NCBI GenBank assembly: GCA_023666975.1
Contig: JAMPAW010000009.1
Coordinates: 1-56,878, forward strand
Length of the DNA stretch: 56,878 bases
Direction of reading: 5' to 3'
Source of the DNA: Clostridium sp.
GTDB taxonomy: Bacteria; Bacillota_A; Clostridia; Lachnospirales; Lachnospiraceae
Part shown: piece by piece, positions 1-7,586 of the stretch
How positions within the stretch are numbered: the stretch's first letter is position 1
Layout: the number at the start of each line of letters is the position of its first letter
Notes under the pieces: model-generated
Told to the model about the DNA's origin: nothing
Database searches by the model: none
What the model saw: only the letters and a program-made list of their open reading frames with translations
Made by a program: the position numbers and the translations under genes

Positions 1-160
1 TTTGTCATAATGCTTTCCTCCATTCTGATTTTTTTGACCATAACAAAAAGGCCATCTCTCTAAAATTTCTCTTAGAAAAATGTCCTTGAAGGTACAAATA
101 TTTGATTGGATTCGCACAACCATGAACGTACATCAGGGTATTATTCCGTATTATTCGTTC

Positions 161-185
161 AAAATTTGTTGCACTTTTGTTGCAC
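161..185 (+). repeat. GTTGCAC arm-type direct repeats of a neighbouring element end
   Basis: Two copies of GTTGCAC (168-174 and 179-185) lie 11 bp apart, 17 bp before a lysS-end-like core. The same layout, with another sequence (GGTCGTAAAT twice at 11-bp spacing), occurs at the right end of the element at 21999-22019. I infer integrase arm-binding sites of a different element that ends here. Positions 1-160 hold no gene that I can support. Confidence 0.5.
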
Positions 186-202
186 TATGCGGATAACAAG
201 TA

Positions 203-259
203 GCTGAAACCCTTGAAAACACTGGATTTTACTTGTCCAACGACTTCATCGTCGGGAAC
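203..259 (-). other. Left attachment region: duplicated lysS 3' end
   Basis: Read on the minus strand, 230-259 encodes ...FPTMKSLDK and a stop, the end of a lysyl-tRNA synthetase without the rest of the gene. Positions 237-259 match 22067-22089 (end of the real lysS) at 21 of 23 bases, and 203-216 match 22034-22047 at 14 of 14. This is the expected product of tyrosine-recombinase insertion into a gene 3' end. The exact crossover point inside the shared 23 bp cannot be fixed from one copy. Confidence 0.8.
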
Positions 260-342
260 TTCTTCCACATATTTCACAGCCCTTTATTGAACCTTATTTC
301 CTTATTTTTAGGATGGTTTTTGCTCTCTGATATTTTAATAAC

Positions 343-392
343 GGTCGTAAACTTCTGTAAACGGTCGTAAGTTGGTCGTAAGCCAGTCGTAA
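343..392 (+). repeat. Integrase arm-type repeats, int side
   Basis: Four copies of (G)GTCGTAA at 343-350, 363-370, 374-381 and 385-392 lie just downstream of int. The same sequence occurs twice at the far end of the element (21999-22019). The shared motif at both ends and absence elsewhere in the element ends points to arm-type binding sites of this integrase; this is inference from placement. Confidence 0.6.
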
Positions 393-397
393 GCTTA

Positions 398-1645
398 TTA
401 TGTATCAGTCTGCTTCTTTTTCTGCCTATTGAAATAATCTTCAAAGTTAATCATCTCAGCCTTTTTCAAATCTCTGGTTGCATCTGTATATATCTGCAAT
501 GTCGTCTCTGCATCTGCATGACCTAATATATCCTGCATGGCTTTAACATTTACTCCTGCTTCACACATTCTGGTTGTAAATGTATGTCTGAGTGAATGAT
601 TACTGAATCTTGGTAATATGACCGGATTCTTTTCGGCTTTATCAAGAACCTTATAATTACAATCACGAATTATCCTCCTGAGTGCTTTATTCAGGGTTGC
701 CTGATGCTGAACTCCACCAAAACGATTGATAAAGATAAAGTCTGTATATCCGTCAATCACAACTTCACATTTCAAGCCTAATTCCTGCTGATATTCTCTC
801 TCCATTAAAAAGGCCTCTTTTACTTTCGGAAGCATAGGAATTGTCCTCGCACCGGCTTTTGTCTTAGGGGTATTAATCGAAAAGCCGCATCCTTCAGAAC
901 CGCCTTTATCAAAATACACAAGCGTGTGATTTACGCTTATTGTTTCACCTTCCAAGTCAATATCACACCATCTAAGCCCTGTTATTTCGCCCACACGCAT
1001 TCCCGTCCACATCATTACAGTAAAAATGGGATACCATCTATGATATGGTCCCTGCTTTCTAAGAAACTCCTCAAATAATTCCTGTTCCGGCACCGTCAAT
1101 GCTCTCTTTCTTTCAGAATCATTATTGTGCGCTCTTTTCAGCTCTTTTAATGCATTATCAGAAGGATTATAACGAAGATATTCATCTTCAACGCCTAATT
1201 CCAACACCTGATGCAAAACGGTATGTATGTTATCAATCGTATTAGCTTTCACATGCTGTTCATCTGCTAAATTGTTATAAAACGCCCTTACATCTGACCG
1301 CTTCAAATCAGTTATATGTGTCCTTCCAAAATCCGGTTTGACAAACTGTGTATACATATATTTGTAATTCTGAAATGTATTTGCCTTAAGGCCTTTTTTA
1401 AGCTGCACCCAGCGGTAATACAAATCATTAATTGTAATATTGCCTTTATCTGTTCTGATGCCGTCTAATGCATCCCTTAAAGCATCTTTTTCCTTTTCCC
1501 GCAGTTCCTCAAGTGTCTTTGCATAAATAGAATGGCGCCTGCCTCTCCTGTCTCTCCACTTATATTCAAAGGTTCCGTTGGTGCGTTCGTATTCGCCTTC
1601 TTTTAATACTCTATTTTTTGAATCCTTACGTCTCTCTACTGCCAT
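398..1645 (-). CDS. int: Tyrosine recombinase, Tn916 Int-like integrase
   Basis: 415-aa site-specific recombinase that would integrate and excise the element at lysS. The N-terminus (VERRKDSKNRVLKEGEYER) is an arm-binding domain of the Tn916 integrase type, followed by a SAM-like core-binding domain (about 60-165) and the catalytic domain. The Arg of TGMRVGEITGLRW, HSLRHTF (His and Arg), the His of GHADAETT and Tyr of LQIYTD are present, so it looks active. I start at the Met of MAVERR because AAAGGAG lies just upstream; an in-frame Met ten residues earlier has no such site. It lies at the element edge beside its putative arm sites, as is usual, with xis 89 bp upstream. Confidence 0.93.
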   Translation of the reverse strand: MAVERRKDSKNRVLKEGEYERTNGTFEYKWRDRRGRRHSIYAKTLEELREKEKDALRDALDGIRTDKGNITINDLYYRWVQLKKGLKANTFQNYKYMYTQFVKPDFGRTHITDLKRSDVRAFYNNLADEQHVKANTIDNIHTVLHQVLELGVEDEYLRYNPSDNALKELKRAHNNDSERKRALTVPEQELFEEFLRKQGPYHRWYPIFTVMMWTGMRVGEITGLRWCDIDLEGETISVNHTLVYFDKGGSEGCGFSINTPKTKAGARTIPMLPKVKEAFLMEREYQQELGLKCEVVIDGYTDFIFINRFGGVQHQATLNKALRRIIRDCNYKVLDKAEKNPVILPRFSNHSLRHTFTTRMCEAGVNVKAMQDILGHADAETTLQIYTDATRDLKKAEMINFEDYFNRQKKKQTDT

Positions 1646-1734
1646 AATTCTTCTCCTTTCGCAGTAAAAAGGCATGTTTCATTATAGAATAAAACATGCC
1701 CCATTACAAGAATTAAAGTTAATTATTTATGTAA

Positions 1735-1932
1735 TTATATCGAAAACATTTTATCTAAATAATCATCCAGCTTCACTCGCTTAATCAGCCTTTTCCGTCC
1801 CACCCACAGTACAAAAGGGCAGTTGTCGTCATCGGTAAGTTCTCTAAGCTTGTTCATCCCGATTCCAGAATATGCCGCAGCTTCCTCCACTGTCAAATTC
1901 GACTTCTCATAAATAGGAACTTCTTTTTTCAC
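1735..1932 (-). CDS. xis: Excisionase, Tn916 Xis-like
   Basis: Small (65 aa) winged-helix DNA-binding protein of the Tn916 excisionase type: KKEVPIYEK, then LTVEEAAAYSGIGMNKLREL (recognition helix region), then the basic WVGRKRLIKRVKLDDYL. It would bend the att DNA and favour excision. I choose a GTG start because GGAGGT precedes it by about seven bases; the TTG five codons earlier lies inside that ribosome binding site. It sits upstream of int in the same direction, the standard order for this family. Confidence 0.85.
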   Translation of the reverse strand: MKKEVPIYEKSNLTVEEAAAYSGIGMNKLRELTDDDNCPFVLWVGRKRLIKRVKLDDYLDKMFSI

Positions 1933-1996
1933 ATATTTCACCTCCAATCCGCCTTATATTATTAGTCAATCCTTAACTAAATTTACCATTTGTTTG

Positions 1997-2101
1997 CTAA
2001 CCAAGGCACGTTTCGTCTGATTCAAGGTTCTTCAAAATGTAGTGTAAAGTCAATGCCCGATAATCCTGTTCTCCCTGCTCCTCGATGTTTAATTCGTTCA
2101 T
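1997..2101 (-). CDS. Possible small protein, 34 aa
   Basis: Encodes MNELNIEEQGEQDYRALTLH followed by YILKNLESDETCLG. The composition is protein-like (acidic, a likely amphipathic helix), and it lies 64 bp upstream of xis in the same direction. No ribosome binding site is visible before the ATG, so it could be the remnant of a longer gene or chance. Confidence 0.25.
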   Translation of the reverse strand: MNELNIEEQGEQDYRALTLHYILKNLESDETCLG

Positions 2102-2418
2102 TTTTTGGAAATAAAAAAGATATTCATGTCAATCCATATAGATTTGCCATTGATACTTCTCGATTACATATGTCCGTTCATCATTCTCGATTATTTACGT
2201 TCGTTCATTAATATCAATATATTCATATTATCATATAATAAATATTTTGCAAGACCTTTTTTGCATTTTTTACCATTTTGGGGTTACTGTACTGATAAAT
2301 TCGCATCAAAAAATCACATTTGAAATCAAACTGTTGTATGGGAAACTATGTTCACAAATGAGAATTTTCAGCCTGCACCGATTAGATGCTGCCGTTACCA
2401 AACTGATAAACTATATGA

Positions 2419-2461
2419 CAGGGTAGAAGGGGAGCATCCTATAACTCCCCATGATGCCCTG
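2419..2461 (-). terminator. Stem-loop after the virD4/clpP operon
   Basis: Nested inverted repeat: outer CAGGG/CCCTG, inner GGGGAG/CTCCCC with a 10-base loop, 48 bp beyond the stop of the last gene of the operon. It has no U tract on the minus strand, so it may be a weak or factor-dependent terminator. Confidence 0.4.
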
Positions 2462-2508
2462 TTTGGTCTTTTGCTCCATTGGTCATGCGGTTGTTGAAAG
2501 GAATCGTA

Positions 2509-3768
2509 TCATTCATCATAGCCGGCCTCGTTTTCTGACGGATTGATTTTGTCCACCTTCCGGGGAACAGTGCCTCTCGCAAACAGGTATGCATCATCCA
2601 GTCCCATATTCAGGATATTTCCTATCGGCTGGTTCGCTTTTGTGCCGATATACCCCGCAGTATCCACATCCTGCCCGCCCAGATACAGCAGGTGGTCGCA
2701 GCCGTTGATGATTGTTTTTGCCTGAGCCGGTGTGTACATTGTTTCCAGCTGGCTTAAACTCTGAAGAATAAGGCTGACAGATATTTCCCTGGAACGGATG
2801 ACGGATATTATCTTGTCAAAATCCGGTATGTATGCACTGCTTGCAAAATCATCCAGAATCATCCGTACCGGTACCTTCAACCGTCCATCCGGTCTGCTGT
2901 CCGCTTCCTTGCAAAGCTGCTGGATTGCCTGTGTATAGAATACATTGGCAAGACGGTCAAATGCCCGGTCTGTATCACTGATATTGACGAAGAGTGCCAT
3001 TTTCCTCTCACCCAAATCCCGGAAATGGAAGCCTGCCTTTTTGCCAAATATTCTGCTTACTTCCGCAAAATCATAGGAATCCAGACTGTTCACCAGAAAC
3101 TGCATAATAGAAGCCCATGTCTTATCCGCATCATTCATAACAGTACAATAATCCTTGTATTTTCTGACTGCAAAGCTGTCCGGATTCTCCTGTTGCAGGC
3201 TCGCAAAGAGATTTTTCACTATCCACTTGTTATGAAACATTCTGGACAATTTCAACACGCTTGGCATATTCTGCTCCTTTACCGGCAGGACCTCTTTTAC
3301 AAATGCAATCAGGCTTGCCAGTATCATTCCGGCAGACTCTTCCCAATACGGGTCCCTATTACAGCGAATCGGCACCATTGTGCGTGCAAGCGTGATAATA
3401 TCCTGTTCACGATATCTTCCGGTTTTCTTATCTGTCTCTATATAATCAAGCGGATTATAGGCACAGGACTTTTTCGGGTTGACAAAATCCAGCACCCGCA
3501 CCTCATAGCCGTCAGCCTCCAGCTCCCTGCGCAGCAGCTTATGCAGATTCCCCTTGGTGTCTGTGACAATCATGCTTCCGTTATGCTGCCTGATATTGGG
3601 TATCACATAGCCCCTGGTCTTGCCGGAGCCAGTGGCCCCGACAATCAGGTCATTGTTATTCAGTCTGGTCTCCCATGTATTATTGGAGACCAGAACCTCT
3701 CTGCCAAGCATTCTTGGAGAAAATGCAGTGTTTACAGTTGCATCGATGATAGTATCTCTGTTTTTCAT
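2509..3768 (-). CDS. VirD4/TraG-like ATPase without membrane anchor (copy 1)
   Basis: 419-aa ATPase of the type IV coupling protein (VirD4/TraG/TraD) superfamily, which in conjugation pumps relaxase-DNA toward the channel. Walker A GATGSGKT is at residues 44-51 and Walker B (RMILDDF) near 302-308, followed by the conserved IISVIRSREISVSLILQSLS block. Full-size family members are commonly near 600 aa with two N-terminal membrane helices; here the N-terminus is short and no membrane segment is seen, so the protein is probably soluble. I start at MKNRDT (AAGGG upstream); the longer frame runs into clpP. Residues after about 255 are nearly identical to copy 2 (5150-6367); residues about 130-255 differ strongly. 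Last gene of the operon, 16 bp after clpP. Confidence 0.85.
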   Translation of the reverse strand: MKNRDTIIDATVNTAFSPRMLGREVLVSNNTWETRLNNNDLIVGATGSGKTRGYVIPNIRQHNGSMIVTDTKGNLHKLLRRELEADGYEVRVLDFVNPKKSCAYNPLDYIETDKKTGRYREQDIITLARTMVPIRCNRDPYWEESAGMILASLIAFVKEVLPVKEQNMPSVLKLSRMFHNKWIVKNLFASLQQENPDSFAVRKYKDYCTVMNDADKTWASIMQFLVNSLDSYDFAEVSRIFGKKAGFHFRDLGERKMALFVNISDTDRAFDRLANVFYTQAIQQLCKEADSRPDGRLKVPVRMILDDFASSAYIPDFDKIISVIRSREISVSLILQSLSQLETMYTPAQAKTIINGCDHLLYLGGQDVDTAGYIGTKANQPIGNILNMGLDDAYLFARGTVPRKVDKINPSENEAGYDE

Positions 3769-3784
3769 AACATTCACATCCCTT

Positions 3785-4372
3785 CTATAATTTAGTGATA
3801 ATGGCGGTTGCCAGACCAAATTCCACAGCTTCCTCTGCCCTGAAATAGCTGTCAACCCTGGTTTTCTGGTAGATTTCTTCTTTGGTCCTGCCGGTTCTCT
3901 CGGCAATGATTTCACACAGGGTTTCCCTGACATTCATAAGGTCATCGACTTCCTTCTGGATTTCCAGCGGCTTCATGCCGCCAATGTCGCGCGTGCCAAA
4001 TGCCGGGTCATGAACCATAATCTTCGTGTGGGGCAGCATTTCCCTTTTGTCACCGGACAAAAACAGGATAGAACCCATGCTCGCTGCTGTGCCGGTACAG
4101 ACCGTCCTTATCGGTGCTTCCAGCAAGCGGATGCAGTCATAAACTGCAAGTCCGCTTGTAACTTCACCACCCGGACAGTTTATGTACAGGGTGATTTCTT
4201 CCTCAGGATTTTCCTGGTTCAGATAAAGAAGCTGTTTAATAAGTCCCATTGATGACTCTGCATCAACGGGACTGTTCATAAAGATTTGTCGTTTTTGAAA
4301 GAAGCCATCCTCCAGAGAATGAAATTCACTTCCTCTGGATGTTTCTTTAATGATTCTCGGTAAATGTATCAT
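3785..4372 (-). CDS. clpP: ClpP-like serine protease subunit
   Basis: 195 aa, the usual ClpP length. It is the self-compartmentalising serine peptidase that normally works with a Clp/Hsp100 unfoldase. The catalytic triad is intact by alignment with known ClpP: Ser98 (TAASMGS), His121 (MVHDP) and Asp174 (TRVDSYF), as is the oxyanion-type GG in NCPGGEVTSG. Its start overlaps the previous gene's stop by 4 bp (ATGA), so translation is probably coupled. It sits between two VirD4-like ATPase genes in a mobile element; no ClpX, ClpA or ClpC gene is in the window. Phage ClpP-like prohead proteases exist, but no phage genes are here. The partner is unknown: host unfoldase, the VirD4-like rings, or none. 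Confidence 0.9.
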   Translation of the reverse strand: MIHLPRIIKETSRGSEFHSLEDGFFQKRQIFMNSPVDAESSMGLIKQLLYLNQENPEEEITLYINCPGGEVTSGLAVYDCIRLLEAPIRTVCTGTAASMGSILFLSGDKREMLPHTKIMVHDPAFGTRDIGGMKPLEIQKEVDDLMNVRETLCEIIAERTGRTKEEIYQKTRVDSYFRAEEAVEFGLATAIITKL

Positions 4373-4800
4373 AATATCGCCTTCCTTTCCACAATATTTA
4401 AAAATTCTTTCATTACTTCGTCCGGGTCTTCATAACATTCTGTCAGATACACATTTCCCAGAAACTCCTGCTTCGGAAGATACCTTGTCCTGACAATCCA
4501 TTGCACAAACGGAAGAATAAGCAGTGCATACAGCATGTCCGTTTCTTCCGTTATTGCCTGCGGGTCGGCTTCCTCCATGGCAAGATTCCGATATGCAACG
4601 GCGGACTGTATCACCTGACCGACGGTCTTATCACCGGTATCCTCTGTTGGAATCGTGCTTTGCAAATCCCCATCACACTGCCTTGCATATGCAAGGAGGC
4701 TTGCCGCATTCATGTTTAAATACCGGTCCTGTGCCAGCAGGTTGTCCAGCATACCTGCAAGGCTCTGGGAGTACCACTTGTTAAAATTCTGCCTCTGCAT
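4369..4800 (-). CDS. Hypothetical protein, 143 aa
   Basis: Not recognised. It is rich in hydrophobic helix (DMLYALLILPFVQWIVRTRY near 94-113, possibly amphipathic rather than membrane), begins MQRQNFNKWYSQSLAGMLDN and ends in an acidic stretch. I choose the ATG after AGGTAGG with about nine bases of spacing; the GTG three codons upstream overlaps that site. Its stop overlaps the clpP start by 4 bp, which ties the two in expression. An adaptor or substrate for ClpP or the ATPases is conceivable but unproven. Confidence 0.75.
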   Translation of the reverse strand: MQRQNFNKWYSQSLAGMLDNLLAQDRYLNMNAASLLAYARQCDGDLQSTIPTEDTGDKTVGQVIQSAVAYRNLAMEEADPQAITEETDMLYALLILPFVQWIVRTRYLPKQEFLGNVYLTECYEDPDEVMKEFLNIVERKAIL

Positions 4801-4809
4801 AATTATCAC

Positions 4810-5160
4810 CTACCTTTCATATAAATGCTGACTATTGTTTATGGCAAGATTTGCGAGGTATGTAACTGCATTTCCTGCCATGCGGCTAAGCTCCATATCT
4901 GTCGCATTGTAATATAAAGCCAGTACAAAAATCATGTCTTTAAATGTACAGGTTTCAATATAGTTCTGCGGAAGCTGCAAAATGTTCAAAATACGCAGGA
5001 TAGTGTCATTGCTGCCGGTGCCTTCACAGCCCCGGTCAATAAAGTCACACAGCGGAGTATGCATGATATCGCTTATGGTTTTTTCGATATATGCATCCCG
5101 GCTGACAACCTTCATTTCCGCATTGCGGATTAATTCATCAAGTGATGTCCTATTTTTCAT
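4810..5160 (-). CDS. Hypothetical protein, 116 aa
   Basis: Not recognised. Mostly helical (MKNRTSLDELIRNAEMKVV... FKDMIFVLALYYNATDMELS), no signal peptide, no known motif. The second of two nearby ATGs is preferred because AAAGGAG is seven bases before it. It overlaps the end of the second virD4-like gene by 11 bp and is followed after 9 bp by the 143-aa gene, so it belongs to the same transcription unit. Confidence 0.72.
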   Translation of the reverse strand: MKNRTSLDELIRNAEMKVVSRDAYIEKTISDIMHTPLCDFIDRGCEGTGSNDTILRILNILQLPQNYIETCTFKDMIFVLALYYNATDMELSRMAGNAVTYLANLAINNSQHLYER

Positions 5161-6367
5161 GGTCATTCTCCTTTCTACTGCTGTAAAAATTGATTTTTTC
5201 TACTTTGTCCGGCCTGGAGCCGCGGGTAAACAGGTATGCATCATCCAAGCCCATATTTAAAATGTTTTCTATGGGCTGGTTCGCTTTTGTGCTGATATAC
5301 CCTGCGGTATCCACATCCTGCCCGCCAAGGTACAGCAGGTGGTCGCAGCCGTTGATGATTGTCTTCGCCTGAGCCGGTGTGTACATCGTTTCTAACTGGC
5401 TTAAGCTCTGCAAAATGAGACTGACGGATATTTCCCTGGAGCGGATAACGGATATTATCTTGTCAAAATCCGGTATATATACGCTGTTTGCAAAATCATC
5501 CAGAATCATCCGTACCGGCACCTTCAACCGTCCATCCGGCCGGCTGTCAGCCTCCTTGCAGAGCTGCTGGACTGCCTGCGTATAGAATACATTGGCAAGG
5601 CGGTCAAATGCCCGGTCAGTGTCACTGACATTGACGAACAGCGCCATTTTCCTGCGCCCCAGCTCATAAATCCGAAATGCACTCTTGGCTGCAAACAGTT
5701 TTCTGCTTTCCGTAAAATCATATAGTGTCAGTGCTTCGGATAAGTGTTGGGAAATGCACCCCCAAGTCTTTTCCGCTAAAAATATGCCGCTATACGACTT
5801 GTATTTCTTTACTGCAAAACTGTCAGGACTTTCTGCTTCAAATTCCCGGAAAATTCTTCTTCCGGAATCGGTTGCAATGACCTTGTGTAGCTTTGCAACA
5901 CTGAACATGTTCTGCTCTTCTTCCGGCAGTGCTTCCACCACAAATGCAATCAGGCTGGTAAGCACCGTTCTGGCGGCTTCTTCCCAAAAAGGGTCATCTG
6001 CCCGCTGGTTCGGAATCATTGCCTGTGCAATGCTGATGATATCCTGCTCACGATACCTTCCGGTTTTCCTGTCGCATTCAATATAGTCCAAGGGATTATA
6101 GGCACAGGACTGTTCCAGATTTACAAAATCCAGCACCTGTACCTCGTAGCCAGCGGCTTCCAGCTCCTTGCGCATCTGCCTGTGCAGATTTCCCTTGGTG
6201 TCCGCAATAATCATGCTGTCGATATGCTGCCTGATATTTGGCAGAACATAGCCGCTTGTTTTGCCGGAGCCGGTAGCGCCGACAATCAAATCATTGTTAT
6301 TTAATTTGGTTTCTCTCGTGTCATTGGAGACACAAATGTCTTTGGATAAGATTCGTTGATTTATCAT
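5150..6367 (-). CDS. VirD4/TraG-like ATPase without membrane anchor (copy 2)
   Basis: 405-aa paralogue of the ATPase at 2509-3768. Walker A GATGSGKT is at about 30-37, Walker B RMILDDF near 288-294, and the C-terminal half is almost identical to copy 1. The middle (about 115-240), corresponding by position to the all-alpha domain inserted in the VirD4/TrwB nucleotide-binding domain, is clearly different. Again no membrane helix. The start at MINQRIL follows AAAGGAG; an ATG 16 codons upstream has no ribosome binding site. First large gene of the operon. Having two coupling-type ATPases that share motor sequence but differ in the likely substrate-contact domain is unusual. Confidence 0.85.
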   Translation of the reverse strand: MINQRILSKDICVSNDTRETKLNNNDLIVGATGSGKTSGYVLPNIRQHIDSMIIADTKGNLHRQMRKELEAAGYEVQVLDFVNLEQSCAYNPLDYIECDRKTGRYREQDIISIAQAMIPNQRADDPFWEEAARTVLTSLIAFVVEALPEEEQNMFSVAKLHKVIATDSGRRIFREFEAESPDSFAVKKYKSYSGIFLAEKTWGCISQHLSEALTLYDFTESRKLFAAKSAFRIYELGRRKMALFVNVSDTDRAFDRLANVFYTQAVQQLCKEADSRPDGRLKVPVRMILDDFANSVYIPDFDKIISVIRSREISVSLILQSLSQLETMYTPAQAKTIINGCDHLLYLGGQDVDTAGYISTKANQPIENILNMGLDDAYLFTRGSRPDKVEKINFYSSRKENDHEK

Positions 6368-6407
6368 AGAAATTTCTCCTTTTTTTAATTTAATATCAGG
6401 TTTCTTT

Positions 6408-6473
6408 TTATGCATATTTTTGTGCAGGCGGTCCGCGCCGACATGTCCTCCATAATTCCCATTTTGGTTTCAT
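6408..6473 (-). CDS. Possible 21-aa small protein or leader peptide
   Basis: Encodes MKPKWELWRTCRRG followed by PPAQKYA, preceded by AAGGTGG at five bases. It lies between the 89-aa gene and virD4 copy 2, 40 bp before the latter's start. The good ribosome binding site is the main support; product and role are unknown. Confidence 0.35.
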   Translation of the reverse strand: MKPKWELWRTCRRGPPAQKYA

Positions 6474-6519
6474 GATTACCACCTTCTTTCTCTTATCTTT
6501 CCCCATCCGGATGAGGCAT

Positions 6520-6789
6520 TCAGGCAACATTATCCGGTTCGATATCGACCAGCAGATTGTTTTCGTGCATATGCAGTAAAAGTTCGGTAATTTTCCCGAG
6601 CTGATGATACTCATCATAAAAATGCAGGCGAATAATCTGCCATAAAAACCATTCATAGGTATCCGGTTCCTCCGGCATGATTCCAGACGAGGTGTAGGAT
6701 GCCCCCGGAATACGTCCTGATTCATAACCTTTTTCTGCATAAAACAGCAATGTCTGCTTCGCTTGGTTTAACAATGCGTTTACTTTCAT
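6520..6789 (-). CDS. Hypothetical protein, 89 aa
   Basis: Not recognised. Sequence MKVNALLNQAKQTLLFYAEK..., a central aromatic stretch (TYEWFLWQIIRLHFYDEYHQ) and an acidic end; no signal peptide. The ATG follows AAAGGAG. The frame stays open upstream into the tandem repeats at 6805-7245, where degenerate copies of its leader-proximal sequence recur, but that part lacks a start signal. Probably the first gene of the operon that continues with virD4 copy 2, clpP and virD4 copy 1. Confidence 0.7.
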   Translation of the reverse strand: MKVNALLNQAKQTLLFYAEKGYESGRIPGASYTSSGIMPEEPDTYEWFLWQIIRLHFYDEYHQLGKITELLLHMHENNLLVDIEPDNVA

Positions 6790-6857
6790 TTTTTTCTCCT
6801 TTCGTTTTTGTGATTTTACCGGCCATACGCCGTACAAGCATTGCTTTTCATTTTTTA

Positions 6858-6880
6858 TCTGGCGCACAAAGTGCGCCAGA
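6858..6880. repeat. Triloop hairpin 1
   Basis: Perfect 10-bp stem TCTGGCGCAC/GTGCGCCAGA with AAA loop, in the first 210-bp repeat unit. Member of a hairpin family that recurs in intergenic DNA of this element. Confidence 0.7.
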
Positions 6881-7076
6881 TACAGCAACGCCGACGATGG
6901 ACAGCATGTCATGTTGTCGGTATGCTTTGTGCGTGGCTTTATGCATCCGCTTCGCAGGTATGTTTATTTCTCCCCATGCGGCGACTGTAAAATCAGTAGG
7001 ATAACTAGTTTCATTTTTGTGATTTTACCGACCACTATGCCATACAGCCGGTACTTTTCAGCTTTCCAGCTATAAT

Positions 7077-7097
7077 CTGGTGCACGAAGTGCACCAG
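7077..7097. repeat. Triloop hairpin 2, with compensatory change
   Basis: 9-bp stem CTGGTGCAC/GTGCACCAG with GAA loop at the same place in the second repeat unit. Relative to hairpin 1 a C-G pair became T-A on both sides, so pairing is kept while sequence changed. Confidence 0.7.
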
Positions 7098-7285
7098 CAG
7101 GCAATGCCGACGATGGACAGCATGTCATGTTGTCGGTATGCTTTGTGCGTGGCTTTATGCATCCGCTTCCAGGGTATGTTTATTCCCTTCAGATGACGGC
7201 CACAAAGTCAGCAAGATAACCGGCTCCTTTTTTGTGATTTTACCGACCACTATGCCATACAACCGATACTTTTCAGCATTTTTTT

Positions 7286-7301
7286 GGCGGCGACAGCCGC
7301 C
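7286..7301. repeat. Hairpin 3
   Basis: 6-bp stem GGCGGC/GCCGCC with GACA loop, at the matching place of the third unit. Unlike its relatives the loop is four bases. Confidence 0.55.
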
Positions 7302-7465
7302 TTAGCAACATAGTCTATTGTCAGCTTCTCCTGTTTTTGCGGACTCCGGAATTACGGCATTGTTATATCAGTCCTTATGCTTTTGTTTGACGGCGCTGTT
7401 TGCCTGTTCCATTTTGGGCTGTGCCAGTCATGTTGCGTATGCGGATTCTGGGTATCGTTTTATCG

Positions 7466-7488
7466 TTTGGCGGACAATGTCCGCCAGA
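7466..7488. repeat. Triloop hairpin 4
   Basis: Stem TGGCGGAC/GTCCGCCA (7468-7486) with AAT loop, extendable by two weaker pairs. Lies beyond the tandem repeats in gene-free DNA. Confidence 0.6.
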
Positions 7489-7586
7489 CGACATACATTG
7501 TCCTGTTGAAAAATGATTGATTTGTATAGAGAAAATCACGAATTGGGAAACAATTGTAAAATCAGGAAGGTTGTGCTATCATAAAT

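Larger units (their letters stand above)
1933..2508. other. Intergenic region between xis and the virD4/clpP operon
   Basis: About 575 bp, AT-rich, without a well-supported gene. It includes one possible small frame (1997-2101, minus) and the stem-loop at 2419-2461. Plus-strand frames here lack ribosome binding sites and recognisable products. Confidence 0.6.
6805..7245 (-). repeat. Tandem ~210-bp repeats upstream of the virD4/clpP operon
   Basis: The 17-bp block TTTTTGTGATTTTACCG begins at 6805, 7014 and 7229 (periods 209 and 215). Between blocks, a stretch of about 60 bp starting GCCGACGATGGACAGC is nearly identical at 6890-6953 and 7106-7169. Each unit holds one GC-rich hairpin. Minus-strand translation of the units gives related peptides such as EKYRLYGIVVGKITK and EKQCLYGVWPVKSQK, so the array may derive from repeated copies of a small gene's start. 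Confidence 0.7.

Noticed and set aside
3025..3795. Long plus-strand frame of 256 codons opposite the virD4-like gene
   Set aside because: Antisense to a gene with clear motifs and with no recognisable product; a shadow frame.
3785..4372. Phage prohead protease (ClpP-type) and hence a prophage
   Set aside because: No portal, terminase, capsid or tail genes anywhere in 237-22089; the neighbours are VirD4-like ATPases.
2600..5600. Recent duplication or gene conversion between the virD4-like copies
   Set aside because: The 3' halves differ at many silent positions, so the near-identity at protein level is better explained by purifying selection; kept only as an alternative.
7318..7509. Plus-strand frame resembling a short lipoprotein (MSASPVFADSGITALL...)
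   Set aside because: No ribosome binding site, runs through a hairpin and lies in repeat-derived DNA; probably chance.
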